Assembly (NCBI RefSeq): GCF_024448335.1
Contig: NZ_JAMOHM010000019.1
Coordinates: 1-64,000, forward strand
DNA length: 64,000 nt
Direction: 5' to 3'
Source of the DNA: Stutzerimonas frequens
GTDB taxonomy: Bacteria; Pseudomonadota; Gammaproteobacteria; Pseudomonadales; Pseudomonadaceae
Below are positions 46,851 through 56,852 of the stretch, piece by piece (the first letter of the stretch is position 1; every line of letters begins with the position of its first letter). The notes under the pieces are model-generated. The model was not told the DNA's origin, searched no databases, and saw only the letters and a program-made list of their open reading frames with translations. The translations under genes and the position numbers were made by a program.

Positions 46851-46892
46851 AGCCTTGGCGCGACGCTTTGTCGCGCCAAGGCTTCTCCCTTC
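46851..46892 (+). terminator. Long hairpin terminator/attenuator after the first imelysin gene
   Basis: A 14-base perfect stem starting AGCCTTGGCGCGAC with loop GCTTT is followed by a pyrimidine run TCTCCCTTC. It lies six bases after the stop. Expression of the di-haem gene may therefore be reduced or driven by its own promoter. Confidence 0.6.
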
Positions 46893-46997
46893 AGCGCTGC
46901 GGACAGTCCTTCCGCGCAAATGCAAATCCCTCTTATTTCAAGTCGATTAGCCTGCTAAGATTGCGCGGCTTAATTCACCGCTGTGCAGGTATTTCCG

Positions 46998-48416
46998 ATG
47001 CGCCCGTTGGTCCGCGGCCTCCTCCCGTTGCTGGTTCTGGTTCTGGCCGCCTGTAACAACGACGAAACTCCCAGTTTCACACAGGCCGAGCCCGGCGAAG
47101 CCCTGTCCGCGGGCAATGCCACCGTGATGAAGTTCGACCAAAACGCCTTCTCCATGCCCGCTGCGAATCTCGCGCCGATGCGCCGGCTCGACTTCAGTGT
47201 CGGCAACAGTTTCTTCCGCAATCCCTGGGTCATCGCGCCGTCCTCCACCACCGCGCGCGACGGACTCGGCCCGCTGTTCAACACGAATGCCTGCCAGAAC
47301 TGCCATATCAAGGACGGCCGTGGCCATCCGCCCGCGGAAGACGCAGCCAGCGCGGTTTCAATGCTGGTGCGCCTGTCCATCCCGGCGGGTCCCGAGCATG
47401 CCGAAGTCGTCCGCGAACGTGGCATCGCCCCGGAGCCGAGCTACGGCGGTCAGCTGCAAGACATGGCGGTGCCCGGAGTCGCCCCCGAAGGCAAGGCTCG
47501 CCTGCGTTATTCGACCGAGCGGGTACGCTTCGCCGATGGCACCGAGGTGGAACTGCGCAAGCCCGAGGTCGAGCTGAGCGAGCTGGCTTACGGCGAGATG
47601 CATCCAGACACCCTTGTGTCGCTGCGCATCGCACCGCAGATGATCGGCCTCGGCCTGCTCGAAGCCATCCCCGAGCAGGCGCTGCTGGCCAATGCCGACC
47701 CGGACGACCGCAACGGTGACGGCATCTCCGGGCGCCCCAATCGGGTTTTCGATCAGACCACCCGGGAGACCGTGATGGGTCGCTTCGGCTGGAAAGCCGG
47801 GCAACCGAGCCTCAATCAGCAGAATGCCGACGCCTTCTTCAACGACATGGGCTTGTCCACCAGCCTCTTCAGCGGAAACAGCTGCACGGAGCGCCAGACC
47901 GATTGCCTGGCGATGCCCCACGGTGGCGAGCCGGAAGTCAGCGACAACATCCTTGCCCAGGTGCTGTTCTACACGCGCAACCTCGGCGTGCCGGCGCGGC
48001 GCAACGTCGACGATCCCCAGGTCCTGGCCGGCAAGACGCTGTTCCACCGGGCCGGCTGCCAAAGCTGCCATGTGCCACAGTTCACCACCGCTGCCGACGC
48101 GGCGGAACCGGAGCTGGCCAACCAGCTGATCCGCCCATATACCGACCTGCTGCTACATGACATGGGCGAACGCCTGGCCGACCATCGCCCCGAGTTCGAG
48201 GCCAGCGGTCGCGAGTGGCGCACCCCGCCGCTCTGGGGCATCGGCCTGACCCAGACGGTCAGCGACCACAGCCAGTTCCTGCATGACGGCCGCGCCCGCA
48301 ACCTGCTCGAAGCGATACTCTGGCACGGTGGCGAGGCGGAGAAAGCACGCCAGGTCGTGCTCGGCTTCGACCAGCAGGAGCGTGACGCGCTGCTGAGCTT
48401 CCTGGAGTCGCTCTGA
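46998..48416 (+). CDS. Di-haem lipoprotein, DUF1111 (thiol-oxidoreductase-like)
   Basis: This 472-residue protein starts at the ATG at 46998 (a GTG at 46983 is also open) and has lipobox LAAC (Cys about 16). It has two c-type haem motifs, CQNCH at 99-103 and CQSCH at 354-358, the pattern of DUF1111, a relative of the MauG/di-haem peroxidases. It should be a periplasmic-face redox protein. The flanking imelysin genes suggest joint work in iron uptake or oxidation. No substrate is known. Confidence 0.85.
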   Translation: MRPLVRGLLPLLVLVLAACNNDETPSFTQAEPGEALSAGNATVMKFDQNAFSMPAANLAPMRRLDFSVGNSFFRNPWVIAPSSTTARDGLGPLFNTNACQNCHIKDGRGHPPAEDAASAVSMLVRLSIPAGPEHAEVVRERGIAPEPSYGGQLQDMAVPGVAPEGKARLRYSTERVRFADGTEVELRKPEVELSELAYGEMHPDTLVSLRIAPQMIGLGLLEAIPEQALLANADPDDRNGDGISGRPNRVFDQTTRETVMGRFGWKAGQPSLNQQNADAFFNDMGLSTSLFSGNSCTERQTDCLAMPHGGEPEVSDNILAQVLFYTRNLGVPARRNVDDPQVLAGKTLFHRAGCQSCHVPQFTTAADAAEPELANQLIRPYTDLLLHDMGERLADHRPEFEASGREWRTPPLWGIGLTQTVSDHSQFLHDGRARNLLEAILWHGGEAEKARQVVLGFDQQERDALLSFLESL

Positions 48417-48491
48417 GTCTCCAGATCTAACATTCAGCCGGGCTTGCGTATCGCTGCAGGCCTGCAAACCGGCTCCGCCAAAGAGGACACC

Positions 48492-49568
48492 ATGATCCGT
48501 TCGAATTCCTTGCGCATCGCCAGCGGCGGATTGCTCGCCGCGCTCCTGCTGAGCGCCTGCACCCCGGCCGATCCGCAAGTGGAAACCAGCAAGGCGCTGG
48601 CCGATGACGTGCTGCTACCCGCCTACACCCAATGGTCGGAAGTGGATCGTCGGCTCGCGGCGAGCGCCATCGCTTATTGTGCCGACAACCAGACGCTGGC
48701 GGAGGCGCGCGAAGCCTTCTTGCACGCCCAGACAGCCTGGGCGGGCCTGCAACCCCTGCTGATCGGCCCGCTGGGCGAGGGCAATCTGGCCTGGCAGGTC
48801 CAGTTCTGGCCGGACAAGAAGAACCTGGTCGCGCGTCAGGTCGGCGCCCTGCTCGAAGCCAAACCCGACCTCAGCCAGGCCGACCTCGACAATGCCAGCG
48901 TAGTGGTCCAGGGACTGAGTGCCTACGAATACATCCTGTTCGACCGTAGCATCGATCTGAACGACCAGGCCACCAAGGCCCGGTACTGTCCGCTGCTGGC
49001 GGCTATCGGCGAACATCAGCAGAAACTCGCCGCGGGCGTGCTTCAGCGCTGGCAGGATAAGGACGGCATGGCCGACCAGCTGCGCAGCTTTCCCAACGAG
49101 CGCTATGCCGAACCGAACGAGGCCATTGCCGAACTGCTGCGGGTTCAGGTCACGGCCCTCGACGGCCTGAAGAAGAAGCTCGGCGCGCCGCTCGGTCGCC
49201 AGACCAAGGGCCATCCGCAGCCGTACCAGGCCGACGGCTGGCGCAGCGACACGACCCTGAGCAATATCGCTGCCACCGTCAAAGGCGCCGAAAGCCTCTG
49301 GCTGGGTGCCGACCAGGACGGTCTGCGCGCGCTGCTCGGCGCTGAGCAGGCTGATCTGGCCAAGCGCATCGACGCCGGTTACGCCGACCTGCTGCAGCAA
49401 TTGAAAGCCATGCCCGAGCCGTTCGGCAAAATGCTCGCCAACGAGGAGAGTCGGGCGCAGCTCGATTCGCTGTACCAGCGGATCGACCAACTGCATCGCC
49501 TGCACCAGCTCGAGCTGGCGCGCGCCCTCGGCGTACAGATCGGCTTCAACGCGCACGACGGGGACTGA
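48492..49568 (+). CDS. Second imelysin-family lipoprotein
   Basis: The protein has 358 residues from the ATG at 48492 with AGAGGA upstream and lipobox LLSAC (Cys about 17). It has an imelysin-like helical fold with WAGLQPLLIGPLGEGN near residue 80 and GLSAYEYILFDR near residue 140. The His of the family GxHxxE is replaced by Ser-containing GLSAYE, so any metal site differs from the first copy. It lies 75 bases after the di-haem gene and two bases before the next gene. Confidence 0.85.
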   Translation: MIRSNSLRIASGGLLAALLLSACTPADPQVETSKALADDVLLPAYTQWSEVDRRLAASAIAYCADNQTLAEAREAFLHAQTAWAGLQPLLIGPLGEGNLAWQVQFWPDKKNLVARQVGALLEAKPDLSQADLDNASVVVQGLSAYEYILFDRSIDLNDQATKARYCPLLAAIGEHQQKLAAGVLQRWQDKDGMADQLRSFPNERYAEPNEAIAELLRVQVTALDGLKKKLGAPLGRQTKGHPQPYQADGWRSDTTLSNIAATVKGAESLWLGADQDGLRALLGAEQADLAKRIDAGYADLLQQLKAMPEPFGKMLANEESRAQLDSLYQRIDQLHRLHQLELARALGVQIGFNAHDGD

Positions 49569-49570
49569 TC

Positions 49571-50665
49571 ATGAAGCGCCGCACCCTGCTTGGCCTGACC
49601 GGCGCCATGCTTGCCGCCAGCGGCATCGCTGGCTGGTCACTGACGCGTCACGACGGGCAAAAGGTTTTGCTCTCCGCACGTGATGGCGCCGACGGGCAAC
49701 ACTACGCCGTCGGCTACCGCCTCGATGGCAGCCAGGTATTTGCCACACCGGTCGCCGAGCGCTGCCATGACGTCTACCCGCACCCGTACCTGCCCTTGGC
49801 GGTGTTCGTCGGCCGTCGCCCGAGCCGCGAGAGCTACCTGATCGATGCGCGTGACGGGCGTCTGCTGCAGATCATGGCTTCGCCGGCCGACCGCCACTTT
49901 TACGGGCACGGGGTGTTTCACAAGGACGGCGAGTGGTTCTACACCACCGAAAACGACACCGCCGATGCCGGCCGTGGCGTGCTAGGCGTCTATCGACTGG
50001 AAGGCCGACAGCTGGTGCGCGTCGGCGAGCACGCGACCCATGGCATCGGCCCGCACCAGCTGCTGTGGATGCCGGACAACGAAACCCTGGTCATCGCCAA
50101 TGGCGGCATCCGCACCGAAGCCGACAGTCGCGAGATGATGAATCTCGATGCGATGGAGCCGAGCCTGGTGCTGCTACGCCGCGACGGTACGCTGGTCAGC
50201 AAGGAACAGCTGCCGGAGCGCATGAACAGCGTGCGTCACCTCGCCGTCGCCGCCGACGGTACCGTGGTCAGCGGCCAGCAGTACGAAGGGGATGCCATGG
50301 ACCGCATCCCGCTGCTGGCGATCAAGCGGCCCGGGCAGGCCTTCCAGCACTTTCCGCTGGGCGAGGCACAGCGGCAGATCATGAACCAGTACACCGCCAG
50401 CCTCGCCATCCACGACGAGCTGCGGTTGTTGGCCGTCACCGCGCCGCGCGGCAACAAGGTGTTCATCTGGGACCTGGACAGTACCGAGCTGCGGCAGGCA
50501 GCCCATGTGCCCGATTGCGCGGGCGTCGCGGCAATCACCGAGGGCTTCGTGGTCAGCTCCGGCCAAGGCCGCTGCCGCCTGCTCGACTGCCGTGGCGAAC
50601 GTATCGCCAGCACACCGTTGGACCTGCCCGCGGGGCTCTGGGACAACCATCTGCGCATCGTCTAG
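49571..50665 (+). CDS. DUF1513 beta-propeller-like exported protein
   Basis: This 364-residue protein has an N-terminal KRRTLLGLTGAMLAASGIAG that resembles a Tat or Sec signal. The body has repeated beta blades (YLIDARDGRLLQIM, GVYRLEGRQLVRVG, VFIWDLDSTELRQAA), and it matches DUF1513. It starts two bases after the preceding stop, so it is translated together with the second imelysin. The function is unknown; the order imelysin, DUF1111, imelysin, DUF1513 is recurrent in Pseudomonas as I recall (PA4370-PA4373). Confidence 0.85.
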   Translation: MKRRTLLGLTGAMLAASGIAGWSLTRHDGQKVLLSARDGADGQHYAVGYRLDGSQVFATPVAERCHDVYPHPYLPLAVFVGRRPSRESYLIDARDGRLLQIMASPADRHFYGHGVFHKDGEWFYTTENDTADAGRGVLGVYRLEGRQLVRVGEHATHGIGPHQLLWMPDNETLVIANGGIRTEADSREMMNLDAMEPSLVLLRRDGTLVSKEQLPERMNSVRHLAVAADGTVVSGQQYEGDAMDRIPLLAIKRPGQAFQHFPLGEAQRQIMNQYTASLAIHDELRLLAVTAPRGNKVFIWDLDSTELRQAAHVPDCAGVAAITEGFVVSSGQGRCRLLDCRGERIASTPLDLPAGLWDNHLRIV

Positions 50666-50750
50666 CTCAAGAAAAACGTCACCCGGCCGATGATGCTGGG
50701 CAACGGGCAGGGATGCTCATTGACGTTTTCTCAACTGACGAGACTTGCCC

Positions 50751-52373
50751 ATGCTCCAGAAATCCCTGCGCGCGCAGATCCTCGCGCTGATCGGCGGCAG
50801 CCTGCTGCTGACGCTGCTCATCGCCCTCGCCTGCATTCGCCTGCTCAGCAACGACATCGACCACTTCCAGACGCTGCTCGACGGCCCGTTGGCCGAAGTG
50901 CAACTGATCGACGAGGCCAACCTCGAGTTCAAGGTTCAGGTCCAGGAATGGAAGAACGTATTGCTGCGTGGAAAACAGACCGACTCACGCAACCGCTACT
51001 GGAGCCAGTTCGAGGCCCAGGAAGCCAAGGTGCAGAAGATTCTTGGCGACCTGCTGGTACTGACCGCCGACGAGCCTGAAGTGGCTAAGCAGATCGAAAG
51101 TCTGCGCAGCGAGCACCGCACACTCGGCGTTGCCTATCGCAAGGGCCTCGATGCCTTCATCGCTGCCGACAGCGACCCGCTCGCCGGGGACGCCGCGGTA
51201 GCCGGTATCGACCGGGCCACCAGCGCTCAGCTGAGCGAGCTGGTCAAACAGCTGGGCGACGCCGCCGCGCAGCGCTCGGAGACCATCCGTGCCGACGCAC
51301 AGACCACCGCATCCTTCGGCCCGATCATCATGATCCTCGCCAGTGTGGTGGTGGCGCTGTTCAGCCTGTGGCTGGTCAATCGCCGGATCATCGAACCGAT
51401 TCGCAACCTGATCGAGCACATCGCGCGTCTCAGCCAGGGCAAGTTCGCCGAGCGGGTGGACGCCAGCCGCGCCGACGAGCTGGGCCGCCTGGCCGCTGCC
51501 GCCAACGTGCTGCGCGACTTCCTCGCCGATACTTTCACCCGCCTGCAGCAGAGCAGCTCGAATCTGGACAGTGCCAGCGGCGAGCTGAACGCCATCGCCA
51601 GGCTGATGGCCGAAGGCGCCCGTGAGCAGTTCTCGCGTACCGATCAGGTCGCCACGGCGATGCACGAGATGTCCGCGACCGCCCAGGAAGTCTCGCGGCA
51701 TGCCGCCGAAGCCGCGCAGGCCGCCGACGCCGCCGACCATTCCGCCCAGCAGGGCGAAGCAGTGATGCGCGGCACCATCGCCACCATCACCGACATGAGC
51801 AACGAGATCGCCAGCACGGCAGACGTCATCCGCCGCCTGGAGGGAGATAGTGAGCGCATCGGCAAGGTGCTGGAAGTGATCCGCGGCATCGCCGACCAGA
51901 CCAACCTGCTCGCGCTCAATGCCGCCATCGAGGCGGCTCGCGCGGGTGACGCCGGCCGCGGCTTTGCCGTGGTCGCCGACGAGGTGCGCACCCTGGCCCA
52001 GCGCACCGCCGAGTCCACTGCCGAGATTCACCAGATCATCGACACCGTGCAGACCGGCGCGAGCAATGCGGTACGCGCCATCGAAAGCGGTCAGGCGCGC
52101 AGCGAACAGGGCGTCGGCCAGGTGACCGAGGCCGGTCAGATGCTGCAGCGCATCACGGAAGCGGTCGAGGCGATTCGTGACATGAACCGCCAGATCGCCA
52201 CGGCCGCCGAGGAACAGACCGCGGTGGCCGAAGACATTTCACGCAACATCACCGAGATCACCTCGATCGCCACCATCAACCAGCAGAACGTCGAGCGCAC
52301 CGAAACCGCCAGCCAGAACCTGCATGGGCTGTCGGCGCAACTTACCGAAGTCACCCAGCGCCTCGCCGGCTGA
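50751..52373 (+). CDS. Methyl-accepting chemotaxis protein with four-helix-bundle sensor
   Basis: This 540-residue chemoreceptor has TM1 about 10-31 and a helical periplasmic domain of about 155 residues containing [18 protein letters not shown] (58-75), a motif shared by many helical-bundle receptors. TM2 is about 190-210, then HAMP and the signalling tip [18 protein letters not shown]. The ligand is not evident. It lies between the imelysin cassette and the mexVW pair and is preceded by a TTG in frame at 50745; the ATG at 50751 is preferred. Confidence 0.9.
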   Translation: MLQKSLRAQILALIGGSLLLTLLIALACIRLLSNDIDHFQTLLDGPLAEVQLIDEANLEFKVQVQEWKNVLLRGKQTDSRNRYWSQFEAQEAKVQKILGDLLVLTADEPEVAKQIESLRSEHRTLGVAYRKGLDAFIAADSDPLAGDAAVAGIDRATSAQLSELVKQLGDAAAQRSETIRADAQTTASFGPIIMILASVVVALFSLWLVNRRIIEPIRNLIEHIARLSQGKFAERVDASRADELGRLAAAANVLRDFLADTFTRLQQSSSNLDSASGELNAIARLMAEGAREQFSRTDQVATAMHEMSATAQEVSRHAAEAAQAADAADHSAQQGEAVMRGTIATITDMSNEIASTADVIRRLEGDSERIGKVLEVIRGIADQTNLLALNAAIEAARAGDAGRGFAVVADEVRTLAQRTAESTAEIHQIIDTVQTGASNAVRAIESGQARSEQGVGQVTEAGQMLQRITEAVEAIRDMNRQIATAAEEQTAVAEDISRNITEITSIATINQQNVERTETASQNLHGLSAQLTEVTQRLAG

Positions 52374-52596
52374 TGATCAGCGGGCGCGCCGACAGTCTGT
52401 CGCCCGCCCCGCACCTGCGCGGCTTTCCGGCCGTTCTCCCCCTTTACTTGGCCTCGATTCGGGGCTAAGTTCCTCCCTCCCCGGTCCAGCTGCGCCATCG
52501 CCAGCATCGCCCATCGCGACGATGACCGGACCGTTCGAACGGCTGCCTCGATCACGGCAGTAGACAGCCGGCCCACATCTCCAAGGAAATCGGAAA

Positions 52597-53730
52597 ATGT
52601 TGCGCCGCATGCTGTTCATGCTGGGCGCGGTGGTCGTCGTCGTTGCGATCCTCGCCGCCTTCAAGTTCAACTCGATCTACCAACAGATTCAGCAGTTCCA
52701 GGCGCCCAAGCCAGCGATCAACGTCGAGGCGGAAGTAGCCCGACGCATGGACTGGCAGAGCCGCCTGCCGGCGATCGGTACGCTCAAGGCATCGCAGGGC
52801 ATCGACCTCAGCGTCGAGATCGCCGGCACCATCAGCGACGTGCAGTTCCAGTCCGGCGAGAAAGTCAGCAAGGGCCAGGCCATCGTGCTGCTGGACAGTG
52901 AAGTGGAGCAGGCCAGCGTGGCCAGCGCCGAGGCCGACCTGAACCTGTCCCGCCTGGAGTTCCAGCGCGCCCGCAGCCTGCTCGACCGCCAGGCCATTTC
53001 CCGCAGCGAGTACGACCGCCTCAACGCACAGTCGCAGAAGGCCGAGGCCAGCGTCGCCCAGTTGCGCGCCAGCCTGGCGAAGAAGCGTGTGCTGGCGCCC
53101 TTCTCCGGCACCATCGGCATCCGCCAGGTGGATGTCGGCGACTACCTCGCCGCCGGCACGCCGATCGCCACGCTTCAGGACCTGTCCACGCTGTACGTCG
53201 ACTTCTTCCTGGCCGAACAGCATGTGCCGCTGCTGGCACTCGGGCAGAAAGTGCAGCTGCGCGTGGCGGCCTATCCGAACGAGCGTTTCGAAGGCGAAAT
53301 CACCGCGCTGAACCCGAAGGTGGAAACCACAACGCGCAACGTGCAGGTGCGCGCTGAACTGGCCAACCCCGACGGCCGCCTGCTGCCCGGCATGTTCGCC
53401 GACCTGCAGGTGCTGCTACCGACCGAAACCGCGCAAGTGGTGGTGCCGGAAACCGCCATCACCTACACCCTGTACGGCAACTCGGTACTGCTGGTCACCG
53501 AAGGCACGCCGCCGGAGGGGGTCAGCAGCGACGAGCCGTACCTGGTGGTCGAGCGCCGCTTCGTCACCACAGGCGAGCGTCGCGACGGCCTGGTGGTGGT
53601 CCTCGACGGCCTGGAAGGCGGCGAACAGGTGATCACCGCCGGCCAGCTCAAGCTCGACAGCGGCACCCATGTCGCTATCGCCGAGAGCCGCACGCTCAAG
53701 CTCGACGGCGCCGAGCCGGCGTCCGAATAA
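52597..53730 (+). CDS. mexV: RND efflux periplasmic adaptor, MexV-like
   Basis: This 377-residue membrane-fusion protein has an N-terminal anchor helix (about 5-22). A lipoyl/coiled-coil hairpin (about 60-170) follows, with GTISDVQFQSGEKVSKGQAI and APFSGTIGIRQVDVGDYL, and then a beta-barrel domain. AAGGAA lies upstream of the ATG. It links the inner-membrane pump with an outer-membrane channel. It is followed 54 bases later by the pump gene. The MexV name rests on gene order near the PA4370 region recalled from P. aeruginosa. Confidence 0.85.
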   Translation: MLRRMLFMLGAVVVVVAILAAFKFNSIYQQIQQFQAPKPAINVEAEVARRMDWQSRLPAIGTLKASQGIDLSVEIAGTISDVQFQSGEKVSKGQAIVLLDSEVEQASVASAEADLNLSRLEFQRARSLLDRQAISRSEYDRLNAQSQKAEASVAQLRASLAKKRVLAPFSGTIGIRQVDVGDYLAAGTPIATLQDLSTLYVDFFLAEQHVPLLALGQKVQLRVAAYPNERFEGEITALNPKVETTTRNVQVRAELANPDGRLLPGMFADLQVLLPTETAQVVVPETAITYTLYGNSVLLVTEGTPPEGVSSDEPYLVVERRFVTTGERRDGLVVVLDGLEGGEQVITAGQLKLDSGTHVAIAESRTLKLDGAEPASE

Positions 53731-53784
53731 GCGGCCTGCCGCTCCGGCGGTAGCGCCACATCGAACAGTTCCAGGGACTTGCCC

Positions 53785-56700
53785 ATGGCCTTCACCGATC
53801 CCTTCATCCGCCGCCCGGTACTGGCGAGCGTCATCAGCCTGCTGATCGTGCTGCTCGGCATTCAGGCCTTCAACAGCCTGACCATTCGCCAGTACCCGCA
53901 GATGGAAAGCGCGCTGATCACGGTGACCACCGCCTACCCCGGCGCTAACGCCGAAACCATTCAGGGCTACATCACCCAGCCGCTGCAGCAGAGTCTGGCC
54001 AGCGCCGAAGGGGTGGACTACATGACCTCGGTCAGCCAGCAGAACGCCTCGGTGATCTCGGTCTATGCGCGTATTGGCGCCGACACCGATCGCCTCTACA
54101 CCGAGCTGCTCAGCCAGGCCAACTCGGTGAAGAACCAGCTGCCGCAAGATGCCGAGGACCCGGTGCTGAACAAGCAGGCGGCCGACTCCACCGCGCTGAT
54201 GTACATCAGCTTCTACAGCGACCAGCTGAGCAACCCGCAGATCACCGACTACCTGTCGCGGGTCATCCAGCCCAAGCTGGCGACGCTGCCGGGCATGGCC
54301 GAGGCGGAAATCCTCGGCAACCAGGTGTTCGCCATGCGCCTCTGGCTGGACCCGGTAAAGCTCGCGGCCTATGGGGTTTCCGCCAGCGACGTGAACGAGG
54401 CGGTGCGCAAGTACAACTTCCTCTCCGCGGCCGGCGAATTGAAGGGCGAGTACGTGGTCACCAGCATCAACGCCGACACCGAGCTGAAGACACCGGAAGC
54501 GTTCGCCGCCATCCCGCTCAAGACCCAGGGCGACAGCCGCGTCCTGCTGGGCGACGTGGCACGGGTGGAGATGGGCGCCGAAAGCTACAACTCGATCAGC
54601 TCGTTCGACGGTATCCCCTCGGTCTATATCGGCATCAAGGGCACGCCCAGCGCCAACCCGCTGGACGTGATCAAGGAAGTGCGCGCGGTCATGCCGCAGA
54701 TCGAGGCGCAGCTGCCGCCGGGCCTGAAGGCGACCATTGCCTACGACGCCACCGAGTTCATCCAGGCCTCCATCGACGAGGTGGTTAAGACCCTGGCCGA
54801 GGCCGCGGTGATCGTCATCGTCGTGGTCTTCCTGTTCCTCGGCTCACTGCGCACGGTGCTGATCCCGGTGGTAACCATCCCGCTGTCGATGATCGGCGTG
54901 CTGTTCTTCATGCAGGCGATGGGCTACTCGATCAACCTGCTGACACTGCTGGCCATGGTGCTGGCGATCGGCCTGGTCGTGGACGATGCCATCGTCGTGG
55001 TGGAGAACATCCACCGACACATCGAGCAGGGCAAATCGCCGTTCCAGGCGGCGCTCGACGGCGCCCGGGAGATCGCCATGCCGGTGGTCTCGATGACCAT
55101 CACCCTGGCCGCGGTCTATGCTCCCATCGGCTTCCTGCAGGGGCTGACCGGTGCGCTGTTCCAGGAGTTCGCCCTGACCCTAGCCGGCGCCGTGCTGATT
55201 TCCGGTGTGGTGGCGCTGACGCTATCGCCGATGATGTGTTCGAAGCTGCTGCGCCACGAAGAGAACCCCAGCGGCTTCGCCCATCGCCTGGACGAGCTGT
55301 TCGAGCGCCTCAAGCAGCGCTATCAGCGCGCCCTGCACGGCACCCTGAACACCCGCCCGGTGGTGCTGGTGTTCGCCGTGCTCGTGCTGGCGCTGATTCC
55401 GGTGCTGCTGATGTTCACCGAGAGCGAGCTGGCGCCGGAGGAGGACCAGGGCATCGTGTTTATGATGGCCAGCGCACCGAAGACCGCCAACCTGGACTAC
55501 CTGAACGCTTATACCGATCAGTTCCTGGAGATTTTCCAGAGCTTCCCGGAGTACTACTCCTGGTTCCAGATCAACGGCTTCGACGGCGTGCAGAGCGGCA
55601 TCGGCGGCTTCCTGCTCAAGCCCTGGGACGAGCGCGAGCGCTCGCAGATGGAAATCCTCCCCGAGGTCCAGGCCAAGCTCGATCGCCTGCCCGGCCTGCA
55701 GATCTTCGGTTTCAACCTGCCTTCGCTGCCCGGCACCGGCGAAGGCCTGCCCTTCCAGTTCGTGATCAACACCGCCAACGACTACGAGACGCTGTTGCAG
55801 GTGACCGAGCGCATCCGCAAACGCGCCGAGGAGTCCGGCAAGTTCGCCTTCCTCGACGTGGATCTCGCCTTCGACAAGCCAGAGATCGTGGTCGATATCG
55901 ACCGCGAGAAAGCCGCGCAGATGGGTGTTTCCATGGAAGACCTGGGTCTGACCCTGAGCACCCTGCTCGGCGAAGGCGAGATCAACCGTTTCACCATCGA
56001 GGGCCGAAGCTACAAGGTCATCGCCCAGGTCGAGCGCGCCTACCGCGACAATCCCGGCTGGCTGAGCAACTATTACGTACGCAACCAGCAGGGCCAGATG
56101 CTGCCGCTGTCGACCTTGATCAAGGTACGCGACCGCGCCCGCCCGACTCAGCTCAAGCAGTTCCAGCAACTCAACGCCGCGATGATCCAGGGCTTCCCCA
56201 TCGTCAGCATGGGCGAAGCGATCGAAACGCTGCAGACCATCGCCGGTGAAGAAGCGCCCGAGGGTTTCAGCTTCGATTACGCCGGGGCGTCGCGCCAGTA
56301 CATTCAGGAAGGCAACGCGCTGTACCTGACCTTCGCGCTGGCATTGGCGGTGATCTTCCTGGTCCTGGCCGCGCAGTTCGAAAGCTTCCGCGATCCGCTG
56401 GTGATCCTGGTCACCGTACCGCTTTCGGTGTGCGGGGCGCTGGTGCCACTGTTCCTCGGCCTGTCGAGCATGAACATCTATACCCAGGTGGGCCTGGTGA
56501 CGCTGATCGGCCTGATCAGCAAGCACGGCATCATGATCGTCGAGTTCGCCAATCAGCTGCGCCGTGAGCGCGGCCTGAGCCGCCGTGAAGCGGTGGAGGA
56601 AGCGGCAGCGATTCGCCTGCGGCCGGTGCTGATGACCACCGCGGCGACGGTGTTCGGCATGGTGCCGCTTATCATCGCCAGTGGGGCCGGTGCGGTCAGC

Positions 56701-56841
56701 CGGTTCGACATCGGCCTGGTGATCGCCACCGGCATGTCGGTCGGCACGCTGTTCACGCTGTTCGTGCTGCCTGCCGTCTATGAACTGCTGGCCAGGCCGG
56801 ACAAGGCACCGCTACCGGCTAGCGCGCCTGGCATCGCCTGA
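53785..56841 (+). CDS. mexW: RND efflux pump, MexW-like
   Basis: The ATG at 53785 with AGGGA upstream gives 1018 residues, the length of P. aeruginosa MexW as I recall. It is an HAE-type RND transporter. It starts MAFTDPFIRRPVLASVISLL, has the proton-relay Asp pair in GLVVDDAIVVVENIH (about 405-419), the large periplasmic loops, and the C-terminal GLISKHGIMIVEFANQLR. It exports hydrophobic compounds in exchange for protons. No outer-membrane channel gene is adjacent, so it must borrow one, as MexVW borrows OprM. Confidence 0.92.
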   Translation: MAFTDPFIRRPVLASVISLLIVLLGIQAFNSLTIRQYPQMESALITVTTAYPGANAETIQGYITQPLQQSLASAEGVDYMTSVSQQNASVISVYARIGADTDRLYTELLSQANSVKNQLPQDAEDPVLNKQAADSTALMYISFYSDQLSNPQITDYLSRVIQPKLATLPGMAEAEILGNQVFAMRLWLDPVKLAAYGVSASDVNEAVRKYNFLSAAGELKGEYVVTSINADTELKTPEAFAAIPLKTQGDSRVLLGDVARVEMGAESYNSISSFDGIPSVYIGIKGTPSANPLDVIKEVRAVMPQIEAQLPPGLKATIAYDATEFIQASIDEVVKTLAEAAVIVIVVVFLFLGSLRTVLIPVVTIPLSMIGVLFFMQAMGYSINLLTLLAMVLAIGLVVDDAIVVVENIHRHIEQGKSPFQAALDGAREIAMPVVSMTITLAAVYAPIGFLQGLTGALFQEFALTLAGAVLISGVVALTLSPMMCSKLLRHEENPSGFAHRLDELFERLKQRYQRALHGTLNTRPVVLVFAVLVLALIPVLLMFTESELAPEEDQGIVFMMASAPKTANLDYLNAYTDQFLEIFQSFPEYYSWFQINGFDGVQSGIGGFLLKPWDERERSQMEILPEVQAKLDRLPGLQIFGFNLPSLPGTGEGLPFQFVINTANDYETLLQVTERIRKRAEESGKFAFLDVDLAFDKPEIVVDIDREKAAQMGVSMEDLGLTLSTLLGEGEINRFTIEGRSYKVIAQVERAYRDNPGWLSNYYVRNQQGQMLPLSTLIKVRDRARPTQLKQFQQLNAAMIQGFPIVSMGEAIETLQTIAGEEAPEGFSFDYAGASRQYIQEGNALYLTFALALAVIFLVLAAQFESFRDPLVILVTVPLSVCGALVPLFLGLSSMNIYTQVGLVTLIGLISKHGIMIVEFANQLRRERGLSRREAVEEAAAIRLRPVLMTTAATVFGMVPLIIASGAGAVSRFDIGLVIATGMSVGTLFTLFVLPAVYELLARPDKAPLPASAPGIA

Positions 56842-56852
56842 CGCCAGAGGCG

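Noticed and set aside
46916..46934. Second Fur box before the di-haem gene
   Set aside because: Only about ten of 16 core positions agree with the consensus by eye, too few to report as a site.
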